From Synchiropus splendidus (Eukaryota; Chordata; Actinopteri; Syngnathiformes; Callionymidae), in NCBI RefSeq assembly GCF_027744825.2, contig NW_026527054.1, positions 62,001-126,000 of the forward strand: 64,000 bases of DNA. The letters run 5' to 3'. Positions 24,061 through 35,799 of the stretch are shown one piece after another (within the stretch, counting starts at the first letter, position 1; each line of letters starts with the position of its first letter). The position numbers were made by a program, and so were the translations under genes. The notes beneath the pieces were generated by a model, which saw only the letters and a list, made by a program, of their open reading frames with translations, was not told the DNA's origin and ran no database searches.

Positions 24061-26818
24061 CCTGAGATAAGGTCGATTCCGGAACGCCAAACATAAAAAT
24101 GTTGATAAGTTTTCGAAAAACACTTCAGACAGCTTAGATTTGATGTGCAACTACTAGAAAGACCCTTTCTGCTATAGTGGGAGGTTAAAATTTCATGTTC
24201 TGAAGCTTCCCTGCAAAGTTATGGCACAATGCAGACAACGCGTTTTCAGCCTGAGATAAGGTCGATTCTGGAACGCCAAACATAAAAGTGTTGATAACTT
24301 TCGAAAAGCACTTCAGACAGCTTAGATTTGATGTGCAACTACGAGAAAGACCCTTTCTGCTATAGTGGGAGGTGAACATTTCATGTTCTGAAGCTTCCCT
24401 GCAAAGTTATGGCACAATGCGTAAAACGCGTTTTCAGCATGCGATAAGGTCGATTCTGGAACGCCAAACATAAAAATGTTGATAACTTTGGAAAAACACC
24501 TCAGACAGCTTAGATTTGATGTGCAACTACTAGAAAGACCGTTTCTGCTATAGTGTTAGGTCAAAATTTCATGTTCTGAAGCTTCCCTGGAAAGTTATGG
24601 GACAATGCAGAAAACAATTTTTCATCCTGAGATACGGTCGATTCTGTAACGCCAAACATTAAAATGTTGATAACTTTGGAAAAACACTTCTGACAGCTTA
24701 GATTTGATCTGCAACAACTAGAAAGACCCTTTCTGCTATAGTGGGAGGTCGAAATTTCATGTTCTGAAGCTTCCCTGAGAAGTTATGGGACAATGCAGAA
24801 AATGATTTTTCAGCCTGAGACAAGGTGGGTTCCGAAACGCCAAACATAAAAATGTTGATAACTTTCGAAAAACACTTCAGACAGCTTAGATCTGACGTGC
24901 AACTACTAGAAAGACCCTTTCTGCTATAGTGGGAGGTGAAAATGTCATGTTCTGAAGCTTCCTTTCAAAGTTATGGCACAATGCAGAAAATGCGTTTTCA
25001 GTCTGAGATAAGGTTGATTCCAGAACGCCAAACATAAAAATGTTGATAACTTTGGAAAAACACTTCAAACAGCTTAGATTTGATGTGCAACTCCGAGAAA
25101 GACCCTTTCTGCTATAGTGGGAGGTGAAAAATTCATGTTCTAAAGGTTCCCTGCAAAGTTATGGCACAATGCGTAAAACGCGTTTTCAGCCTGAGATAAG
25201 GTTGATTCCGGAACGCCATACATAAAAATGTTGATAACTTTCGAAAAACACTTCAGACAGCTAAGATTTGATGTGCAACTACTAGACAGACCCTTTCTGC
25301 TGTAGTGGGAGGTGAAAATTTCATTTTCTGAAGCTTCCCTGCAAAGTTATGGCACAATGCGTAAAACGCGTTATCAGCCTGAGATAAGGTTGATTCCGGA
25401 ACGCCAAACATAAGAATGTTGATAACTTTGGAAAAACACTTCAGACAGCTTAGATTTGATGTGCAACTACTAGAAAGACCCTTTCTGCTATAGTGGGATG
25501 TTAAAATTTCATGTTCTTAAGCTTCCCTGCAAAGTTATGGCAAAATATGTAAAACGCGTTTTCAGACTGAGATAAGTTGGGTTCCGGAACGCCAAACATA
25601 AAAATGTTGATAACTTTGGAAAAACACTTCAGACAACTTATATTTGATGTGCAACTACTAGAAAGACCCTCTCTGCTATAGTGGGAGGTGAACATTTCAT
25701 GTTCTGAAGCTTCCCTGAGAAGTTATGGCACAATGCAGAAAACGCGTTTTCAGCCTGAGATAAGGTGGTTTCCGAAACACCAAACGTAAAAATGTTGATA
25801 ACTTTGGAACAACACTTCAGACAGCTTAGATTTGATGTGCAACTACTAGAAAGACCCTTTCGGCTATTGTGGGAGGTGAAAATTTTATGTCCTGAAGATT
25901 ACCTGCAAAGTTATAGCACAATGCAGAAAACGCGTGTTCAACCTGAGATAAGGTGGGTTCCGGAACACCAAACGTAAAAATGTTGATAACTTTGGAAAAA
26001 CATTTCAGACAGCTTAGATTTGATGTGCAACTACTCGAAAGACCCTTTCTGCTATAGTGGGAGGTGAATATTTCATGTTCTGAAGCTTCCCTGCAAAGTT
26101 ATGGCACAATGCCGAAAACGCGTTTTCAGCCTGAGATAAGGTCGATTCCGGAACGCCAAACATAAAAATGTTGATAACTTTCGAAAAGCACTTCAGACAG
26201 CTTAGATTTGATGTGCAACTACTAGAAAGACCCTTTCTGCTATAGTGGGACGTGAAAATTTCATGTTCTGAAGCTTCCCTGCAAAATTATGGCACAATGC
26301 AGAAAACCTGTTTTCAGCCTGAGATATGGTGGGTTCCGGAACGGCAAACAAAAAAATGTTCATAACTTTGGAAAAACACTTCAGACAGCTTAGATTTGAT
26401 GTGAAACTACTAGAAAGACCCTTTCTGCTACAGTGGGAGGTGAACATTTCATGTTCTGAAGCTTCCCTGCAAAGTTATCGCACAAAGCAGAAAACACCTT
26501 TTCAGCCTGAGATTAGGTTGATTCCCGAACGATAAATAAAAAAATGTTCATAACTTTGGAAAAACATTTCAGACAGCTCACATTTGATGTGCAATTTCTA
26601 GAAAGACCTTTTCTGCTATAGTGGGAGGTGAACATTTCATGTTCTGAAGCTTCCCTGAAAAGTTATGGCACAATGCGTAAAACGCGTTTTCAGCCTGAGA
26701 TAAGGTCGATTCCGGAACGCCAAACATAAAAATGTTGATAACTTTGGAAAAACACTTCAGATAGCTTAGATTTGATGTGCAACTACTAGAAAGAACCTTT
26801 CTGCTATAGTGGGATGTG

Positions 26819-27571
26819 AACATTTCATGTTCTGAAGCTTCCCTGCAAAGTTATTGCACAATGTGTATAACGCGTTTTCAGCCTAAGATAAGGTCGATTC
26901 CGGATCGCCAAACTTAAAAATGTTGATAACTTTGGAAAAACACATCAGACAGCTTAGATTTGATCTGCAACTACTAAAAAGACCCTTTCTGCTATAGTGG
27001 GAGGTGAACATTTCATGTTCTGAAGCTTCCCTGCAAAGTTATGGCACAATGCAGACAACTCGTTTTCAGCCTGAGATAAGATCGATTCTGGAATGCCAAA
27101 CATAAAAATGTTGATAACTTTCGAAAAACACTTCAGACAGCTTAGATTTGATGTGCAACTGCTAGAAAGACCCTTTCTGCTATAGTGGGAGGTGAACATT
27201 TCATGTTCTGAAGCTTCCCTGCAAAGTTATGGGACAATGCTGAAAACGATTTTTCATCCTGAGATAAGGTCGATTCCGAAACGCCAAACATAAAAATGTT
27301 GATAACTTTCGAAAAACGCTTCAGACAGCTTAGATTTGATATGCAACTACGAGAAAGACCCTTTCTGCTATAGTGGGACGTGAAAATTTCATGTTCTGAA
27401 GCTTCCCTGCAAAGTTATGGCACAATGCAGAAAACGCGTTTTCAGCCGGAGATAAGGTGCGATTCCGAAACGCCAAACATAAAAATGTTGATATGTTTGG
27501 AAAAACACTTTCGACAGCTTAGATTTGATGTGCAACTCCTAGAAAGACCCTTTCTGCTATAGTGGGAGGTG
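26819..27571 (+). repeat. 753 bp duplication, first unit
   Basis: Four monomers plus one base. Markers are GTGTATAACGCG with TTCAGCCTAAG (~26,863), CTCGTTTTCAGCC with TTCTGGAATGCC (~27,060-27,100), and GGGACAATGCTGAAAACG (~27,230). The run recurs from 27,572 onward with an offset of 753. I saw no difference over about 600 bp. Confidence 0.88.
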
Positions 27572-28515
27572 AACATTTCATGTTCTGAAGCTTCCCTGCA
27601 AAGTTATTGCACAATGTGTATAACGCGTTTTCAGCCTAAGATAAGGTCGATTCCGGATCGCCAAACTTAAAAATGTTGATAACTTTGGAAAAACACATCA
27701 GACAGCTTAGATTTGATCTGCAACTACTAAAAAGACCCTTTCTGCTATAGTGGGAGGTGAACATTTCATGTTCTGAAGCTTCCCTGCAAAGTTATGGCAC
27801 AATGCAGACAACTCGTTTTCAGCCTGAGATAAGATCGATTCTGGAATGCCAAACATAAAAATGTTGATAACTTTCGAAAAACACTTCAGACAGCTTAGAT
27901 TTGATGTGCAACTGCTAGAAAGACCCTTTCTGCTATAGTGGGAGGTGAACATTTCATGTTCTGAAGCTTCCCTGCAAAGTTATGGGACAATGCTGAAAAC
28001 GATTTTTCATCCTGAGATAAGGTCGATTCCGAAACGCCAAACATAAAAATGTTGATAACTTTCGAAAAACGCTTCAGACAGCTTAGATTTGATATGCAAC
28101 TACGAGAAAGACCCTTTCTGCTATAGTGGGACGTGAAAATTTCATGTTCTGAAGCTTCCCTGCAAAGTTATGGCAAAATATGTAAAATGCGTTTTCAGAC
28201 TGAGATAAGGTGGATTCCGGAACGCCAAACATAAAAATGTTGATAACTTTAGAAAAACACTTCAAGAGAGCTTAGATTTGATGTGCAACTACTAGAATGA
28301 CCTTTTCTGCCATAGTGGGAGGTTAAAATTTCATGTTCTGAAGCTTCCCTGCAAAGTTATGGCACAATGCAGAAAACGCGTTTTCAGCCGGAGATAAGGT
28401 GCGATTCCGAAACGCCAAACATAAAAATGTTGATATGTTTGGAAAAACACTTTCGACAGCTTAGATTTGATGTGCAACTCCTAGAAAGACCCTTTCTGCT
28501 ATAGTGGGAGGTGAA
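27572..28515 (+). repeat. 753 bp duplication, second unit with one extra monomer
   Basis: This follows the first unit until ~28,172. There it inserts one additional monomer of about 189 bp with GCAAAATATGTAAAATGCG and TTTAGAAAAACACTTCAAG. It then returns to the shared TTCAGCCGGAGATAAGGTGC and GATATGTTTGG sequence, now 942 bp after the first unit. The part from ~27,950 also matches 33,780-34,340 (offset 5,830). Confidence 0.82.
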
Positions 28516-29132
28516 AATTTCATTTTCTGAAGCTTTCCTGCAAAGTTATGGCACAATGCGTAAAACGCGTTTTCAGCCTGAGATAAGGTCGATTCCGGAA
28601 CGCCAAACATAAAAATGTTGATAACTTTCGAAAAACACTTCAGACAGCTTACATTTGATGTGCAACTACTAGAAAGACCCTTTCTGCTATAGTGGGAGGT
28701 GACAATTTCATGTTCTGAAGATTCCCTGCAAAGTTATGGGACAATGCAGAAAACGATTTTTCATCTTGAGATAAAGTCGATTCCGGAACGCCAAACGTAA
28801 AAATGTTGATAACTTTCGAAAAACACTTCAGACAGCTTAGATTTGATGTGAAACTACTAGAAAGACCCTTTCTGCTATAGTGGGAGGTGAAAATTTCATG
28901 TTCTGAAGCTTCCATGCAAAGTTATGGCACAATGCAGACAACTCGTTTTCAGCCTGAGATAAGATTGATTCTGGAATGCCAAACATAAAAATGTTGATAA
29001 CTTTCGAAAAACACTTCAGACAGCTTAGATTTGATGTGCAACTGCTAGAAAGACCATTTCTGCTATAGTGGGAGGTGAACATTTCATGTTCTGAAGCGTC
29101 CCTGCAAAGTTATGGGACAATGCAGAAAACGC

Positions 29133-30636
29133 GTTTTCAGCCTGAGATAAGGTCGATTCAGGAACACCAAACATAAAAATGTTGAAAACTTTCGACAAAC
29201 ACTTCAGACAGCTTAGATTTGATGTGCAACTACTAGAAAGACCCTTTCTGCTATAGTGGGAGGTGAACATTTCATGTTCTGAAGCTTCCCTGCAAAGTTA
29301 TGGGACAATGCAGAAAACGATTTTTCATCCTGAGATAAGGTCGATTCCGGAACGTTAAACATAAAAATGTTGATAACTTTCGAAAAACGCTTCAGACAGC
29401 TTAGATTTGATATGCAACTACTAGAAAGACCCTTTCTGCTATAGTGGGACGTGAAAATTTCATGTTCTGAAGCTTCCCTGCAAAGTTATGGCAAAATATG
29501 TAAAACGCGTTTTCAGACTGAGATAAGGTCGATTCCGGAACACCAAACATAAGAAAGTTGATAACTTTGGAAAAACACTTCAGACAACTTAGATTTGATG
29601 TGCAACTACTAGAAATACCCTTTCTGCTATAGTGGGAGGAGAAAATTTCATGTTCTGAAGTCTCCCTGCAAAGTTATGGCACAATGCAGAAAACGCGTTT
29701 TCAGCCTGAGATAAGGTGGGTTCCAGAACGCCAAACATAAAAATGTTGATAACTTTGGAAAAACACTTCAGACAGCTTAGATTTGCTCTGCAACTACTAG
29801 ACAGACCCTTTCTGCTGTAGTGGGAGGTGAAAATTTCATGTTCTGAAGCTTCCCTGCAAAGTTATGGCACAATGCAGAAAACGTGTTTTCAGCCTGAGAT
29901 AAGGTCGATTCAGGAACACCAAACATAAAAATGTTGAAAACTTTCGACAAACACTTCAGACAGCTTAGATTTGATGTGCAACTACTAGAAAGACCCTTTC
30001 TGCTATAGTGGGAGGTGAACATTTCATGTTCTGAAGCTTCCCTGCAAAGTTATGGGACAATGCAGAAAACGATTTTTCATCCTGAGATAAGGTCGATTCC
30101 GGAACGTTAAACATAAAAATGTTGATAACTTTCGAAAAACGCTTCAGACAGCTTAGATTTGATATGCAACTACTAGAAAGACCCTTTCTGCTATAGTGGG
30201 ACGTGAAAATTTCATGTTCTGAAGCTTCCCTGCAAAGTTATGGCAAAATATGTAAAACGCGTTTTCAGACTGAGATAAGGTCGATTCCGGAACACCAAAC
30301 ATAAGAAAGTTGATAACTTTGGAAAAACACTTCAGACAACTTAGATTTGATGTGCAACTACTAGAAATACCCTTTCTGCTATAGTGGGAGGAGAAAATTT
30401 CATGTTCTGAAGTCTCCCTGCAAAGTTATGGCACAATGCAGAAAACGCGTTTTCAGCCTGAGATAAGGTGGGTTCCAGAACGCCAAACATAAAAATGTTG
30501 ATAACTTTGGAAAAACACTTCAGACAGCTTAGATTTGCTCTGCAACTACTAGACAGACCCTTTCTGCTGTAGTGGGAGGTGAAAATTTCATGTTCTGAAG
30601 CTTCCCTGCAAAGTTATGGCACAATGCAGAAAACGT
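29133..30636 (+). repeat. 752 bp tandem duplication (two 4-monomer units)
   Basis: Units 29,133-29,884 and 29,885-30,636 repeat in register. Markers are TTCAGGAACACC with TTTCGACAAACAC, GGAACGTTAAACATAAAAATG, CATAAGAAAGTTG and GATTTGCTCTGCAAC. No difference was seen inside the shared run. It ends at ~30,657, where GGTCGATTCAGG becomes GGTGGGTTCCAG. Confidence 0.9.
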
Positions 30637-31706
30637 GTTTTCAGCCTGAGATAAGGTGGGTTCCAGAACGCCAAACATAAAAATGTTGATAACTTTGGAA
30701 AAACACTTCAGACAGCTTAGATTTGATGTGCAACTACCAGATAGACCCTATCTGCTATAGTGGGAGGCGAACATTTCATGTTCTGAAGCTTCCCTGCAAA
30801 GTTATGGCACAATGCGTAAAACGCGTTTTCAGCCTGAGATAAGGTTGATTCCGGAACGCCAAACATAAGAATGTTGATAACTTTGGAAAAACACTTCAGA
30901 CAGCTTAGATTTGATGTGCAACTACTAGAAAGACCATTTCTGCTATAGTGGAATGTTAAAATTTCATGTTCTTAAGCTTCCCTGCAAAGTTATGGCAAAA
31001 TATGTAAAACGCGTTTTCAGCCTGAGATAAGGTGGGTTCCGGAACGCCAAACATAAAAATGTTGATAACTTTCGAAAAGCACTTCAGACAGCTTAGATTT
31101 GATGTGGAACTACTAGAAAGACCCTTTCTGCTATAGTGGGACGTGAAAATTTCATGTTCTGAAGCTTCCCTGCAAAGTTATGGCACAATGCAGAAAACGT
31201 GTTTTCAGCCTGAGATAAGGTGGGTTCCAGAACGCCAAACATAAAAATGTTGATAACTTTGGAAAAACACTTCAGACAGCTTAGATTTGATGTGCAACTA
31301 CCAGATAGACCCTATCTGCTATAGTGGGAGGCGAACATTTCATGTTCTGAAGCTTCCCTGCAAAGTTATGGCACAATGCGTAAAACGCGTTTTCAGCCTG
31401 AGATAAGGTTGATTCCGGAACGCCAAACATAAGAATGTTGATAACTTTGGAAAAACACTTCAGACAGCTTAGATTTGATGTGCAACTACTAGAAAGACCA
31501 TTTCTGCTATAGTGGAATGTTAAAATTTCATGTTCTTAAGCTTCCCTGCAAAGTTATGGCAAAATATGTAAAACGCGTTTTCTGCCTGAGATAAGGTGGG
31601 TTCCGGAACGCCAAACATAAAAATGTTGATATCTTTCGAAAAGCACTTCAGACAGCTTAGATTTGATGTGCAACTACTAGAATGACCCTTTCTGCTATAG
31701 TGGGAA
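30579..31706 (+). repeat. 564 bp tandem duplication (two 3-monomer units)
   Basis: Units 30,579-31,142 and 31,143-31,706 repeat in register. The marker CTACCAGATAGACCCTATC is at 30,733 and 31,297, and GGAATGTTAAAATTTC occurs in both. Small differences are TTTTCAGCC versus TTTTCTGCC (~31,582), GATAAC versus GATATC, and GTGGAACTAC versus GTGCAACTAC. Confidence 0.88.
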
Positions 31707-32121
31707 GTGAAAATTTCATGTTCTGAAGCTTCCCTGCAAAATTATGGCACAATGCAGAAAACCTGTTTTCAGCCTGAGATATGGTGGGTTCCGGAACGCC
31801 AAACAAAAAAATGTTGATAACTTTGGAAAAACACTTCAGACAGCTTAGATTTGATGTGAAACTACTAGAAAGACCCTTTCTGCTATAGTGGGAGGTGAAA
31901 ATTTCATGTTCTGAAGCTTCCATGCAAAGTTATGGCACAATGCAGACAACTCGTTTTCAGCCTGAGATAAGATCGATTCTGGAATGCCAAACATAAAAAT
32001 GTTGATAACTTTCGAAAAACACTTCAGACAGCTTAGATTTGATGTGCAACTGCTAGAAAGACCCTTTCTGCTATAGTGGGAGGTGAACATTTCATGTTCT
32101 GAAGCTTCCCTGCAAAGTTAT
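31622..32121 (+). repeat. ~500 bp repeat, member at 31.6 kb
   Basis: This matches 33,126-33,625 with an offset of 1,504 (8 monomers). Shared marks are CCTGTTTTCAGCC with GAGATATGGTGGG, CAAACAAAAAAATG, TTCCATGCAAAG and TTCTGGAATGCC. A third, more diverged relative of its first monomers is at 26,180-26,370. After 32,121 it continues as a match to ~26,470-26,870 instead (CCCGAACGATAAATAAAAAA), so this part is a mosaic. Confidence 0.8.
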
Positions 32122-33125
32122 CGCACAATGCAGAAAACACCTTTTCAGCCTGAGATAAGGTTGATTCCCGAACGATAAATAAAAAAATGTTCATAACTTT
32201 GGAAAAACATTTCAGACAGCTCACATTTGATGTGCAATTTCTAGAAAGACCTTTTCTGCTATAGTGGGAGGTGAACATTTCATGTTCTGAAGCTTCCCTG
32301 AAAAGTTATGGCACAATGCGTAAAACGCGTTTTCAGCCTGAGATAAGGTCGATTCCGGAACGCCAAACATAAAAATGTTGATAACTTTGGAAAAACACTT
32401 CAGATAGCTTAGATTTGATGTGCAACTACTAAAAAGACCCTTTCTGCTATAGTTGGAGGAGAACATTTCATGTTCGGAAGCTTCCCTGCAAAGTTATGGC
32501 ACAATGCAGACAATGCGTTTTCAGCCTGAGATAAGGTCGATTCTGGAACGCCAAACATAAAAATGTTGATAACTTTCGAAAAACACTTCAGACAGCTTAG
32601 ATTTGATGTGCAACTACTAGAAAGACCCTTTCTGCTATAGTGGGAGGTGAACATTTCATGTTCTGAAGCTTCCCTGCAAAGTTATGGCACAATGCAGAAA
32701 ACGCGTTTTCAGCTTGAGATAAGGTCGATTCCGGAACGCCAAACATAAAAATGTTGACAACCTTGGAAAAAAACTTCAGACAGATTAGATTTGATGTGCA
32801 ACTACTAGAAAGACCCTTTCGGCTATTGTGGGAGGTGAAAATTTTATGTCCTGAAGATTCCCTGCAAAGTTATAGCACAATGCAGAAAACGCGTGTTCAG
32901 CCTGAGATAAGGTGGGTTCCGGAACACCAAACGTAAAAATGTTGATAACTTTGGAAAAACATTTCAGACCGCTTAGATTTGATGTGCAACTACTAGAAAG
33001 ACCCTTTCTGCTATAGTGGGAGGTGAATATTTCATGTTCTGAAGCTTACCTGCAAAGTTATGGCACAATGCCGAAAACGCGTTTTCAGCCTGAGATAAGG
33101 TGGGTTCCGGAACGCCAAACATAAA

Positions 33126-33625
33126 AATGTTGATAACTTTCGAAAAGCACTTCAGACAGCTTAGATTTGATGTGCAACTACTAGAAAGACCCTTTCTGCT
33201 ATAGTGGGACGTGAAAATTTCATGTTCTGAAGCTTCCCTGCAAAGTTATGGCACAATGCAGAAAACCTGTTTTCAGCCTGAGATATGGTGGGTTCCGGAA
33301 CGCCAAACAAAAAAATGTTGATAACTTTGGAAAAACACTTCAGACAGCTTAGATTTGATGTGCAACTACTAGAAAGACCCTTTCTGCTATAGTGGGAGGT
33401 GAAAATTTCATGTTCTGAAGCTTCCATGCAAAGTTATGGCACAATGCAGACAACTCGTTTTCAGCCTGAGATAAGATCGATTCTGGAATGCCAAACATAA
33501 AAATGTTGATAACTTTCGAAAAACACTTCAGACAGCTTAGATTTGATGTGCAACTCCTAGAAAGACCCTTTCTGCTATAGTGGGAGGTGAACATTTCATG
33601 TTCTGAAGCTTCCCTGCAAAGTTAT
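33126..33625 (+). repeat. ~500 bp repeat, member at 33.1 kb
   Basis: This is the partner of 31,622-32,121. From ~33,780 the array follows a different parent, the 27,950-28,500 type. The change of best partner suggests recombination between non-adjacent monomers. Confidence 0.8.
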
Positions 33626-35799
33626 GGGACAATGCAGAAAACGCGTTTTCAGCCTGAGATAACGTCGATTCAGGAATACCAAACATAAAAATGTTGAAAA
33701 CTTTCGAAAAACACTTCACACAGCTTAGATTTGATGTGCAACTACTGGAAAGACCCTTTCTGCTACAGTGGGAGGTGAACATTTCATGTTCTGAAGCTTC
33801 CCTGCAAAGTTATGGGACAATGCTGAAAACGATTTTTCATCCTGAGATAAGGTCGATTCCGAAACGCCAAACATAAAAATGTTGATAACTTTCGAAAAAC
33901 GCTTCAGACAGCTTAGATTTGATATGCAACTACTAGAAAGACCCTTTCTGCTATAGTGGGACGTGAAAATTTCATGTTCTGAAGCTTCCCTGCAAAGTTA
34001 TGGCAAAATATGTAAAATGCGTTTTCAGACTGAGATAAGGTGGATTCCGGAACGCCAAACATAAAAATGTTGATAACTTTAGAAAAACACTTCAAGACAG
34101 CTTAGATTTGATGTGCAACTACTAGAATGACCTTTTCTGCCATAGTGGGAGGTTAAAATTTCATGTTCTGAAGCTTCCCTGCAAAGTTATGGCACAATGC
34201 AGAAAACGCGTTTTCAGCCGGAGATAAGGGCGATTCCGAAACGCCAAACATAAAAATGTTGATATGTTTGGAAAAACACTTTCGACAGCTTAGATTTGAT
34301 GTGCAACTACTAGAAAGACCCTTTCTGCTATAGTGGGAAGTTAAAATTTCATTTTCTGAAGCTTCCCTGCAAAGTTATGGCACAATGTGTTAAACGCGTT
34401 TTCAGCCTGAGATGAGGTTGATTTCAGAATGCCAAACATAAAAATGTTGAGAACTTTGGAAAAACACTTCAGACAGCTAAGATTTGATGTGCAACTACTA
34501 GAAAGACCCATTCTGCGATAGTGGGAGGTTAAAATTTCATGTTCTGAAGCTTCCCTGCAAAGTTATGGCACAATGCAGAAAACGCGTTTTCAGCCTGAGA
34601 TAAGGTCGATTCCGGAACGCCAAACATAAAAATGTTGATAACTTTGGAAAAACACTTCAGACAGCTTAGATTTGATGTGCATCTACTAGAAAGACCCTTT
34701 CTGCTCTAGTGGGAGGTGAAAATTTCATGTTCTGAAGTCTCCCTGGAAAGTTATGGCACAATGCAGAAAACGCGTTTTCAGCTTGAGATAAGGTGGGTTC
34801 CAGAACGCCAAACATATAAATGTTGATAACTTTGGAAAAACACTTCAGACAGCTTAGATTTGATGTGCAAATACTAGAAAGACCCTATCTGCTATAGTGG
34901 GAGGCGAACATTTCATGTTCTGAAGCTTCCCTGAAAAGTTATGGCACAATGCAGAAAACGCGTTTTCAGCTTGAGATAAGGTGGGTTCCAGAACGCCAAA
35001 CATAAAAATGTTGATAAGTTTGGAAAAACACTTCAGACAGCTTAGATTTGATGTGCAAATACTAGAAAGACCCCATCTGCTTTAGTGGGAGGCGAACATT
35101 TCATGTTCTGAACCTTCCCTGAAAAGTTGTGGCACAATGCAGAAAACGCGTTTTCAGCCTGAGATTAGGTGGGTTCCAGAACGCCAAACATAAAAATGTT
35201 GATAACCTTGGAAAAAAACTTCAGACAGCTTAGATTTGATGTGCAACTACTAGAAAGACCCTTTCGGCTATTGTGGGAGGTGAAAATTTTATGTCCTGAA
35301 GATTCCCTGCAAAGTTATAGCACAATGCAGAAAACGCGTGTTCAGCCTGAGATAAGGTGGGTTCCGGAACGCCAAACATAAGAATGTTGATAACTTTGGA
35401 AAAACACTTCAGACAACTTAGATTTGATGTGCAACTACTAGAAATACCCTTTCTGCTATAGTGGGAGGAGAAAATTTCATGTTCTGAAGTCTCCCTGCAA
35501 AGTTATGGCACAATGCAGAAAACGCGTTTTCAGCCTGAGATAACGTGGGTTCCAGAACGCCAAACATAAAAATGTTGATAACTTTGGAAAAACACTTCAG
35601 ACAGCTTAGATTTGCTCTGCAACTACTAGAAAGACCCTATCTGCTGTAGTGGGAGGCGAACATTTCATGTTCTGAAGCTTCCCTGCAAAGTTATGGCACA
35701 ATGCGTAAAACGCGTTTTCAGCCTGAGATAAGGTTGATTCCGGAACGCCAAACATAAGAATGTTGATAACTTTGGAAAAACACTTCAGACAGCTTAGAT

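Larger units (their letters stand above)
21110..24100 (+). repeat. Divergent, less duplicated start of block B
   Basis: About 16 monomers here carry many private changes, such as GATGGGCAACAACG at ~21,140, CATGTTAGGAGG at ~21,380, GGTGGGGCGAAAATTCC at ~22,113 and AAAATAAAAAATGTTTATAAC near 22,590. Apart from one 196 bp pair I found no close copy of this stretch in the window. It may be an older part of the array that was spared by recent amplification. No other element is seen in it. Confidence 0.75.

Noticed and set aside
26165..26205. CENP-B box-like sequence in monomers with CTTTCGAAAAACACTTC
   Set aside because: It fits TTCG, A and C of the core pattern but lacks the required GGG (six of nine core positions). 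It is found only in the TTTCGAAAA variant monomers, so a chance match is likely.
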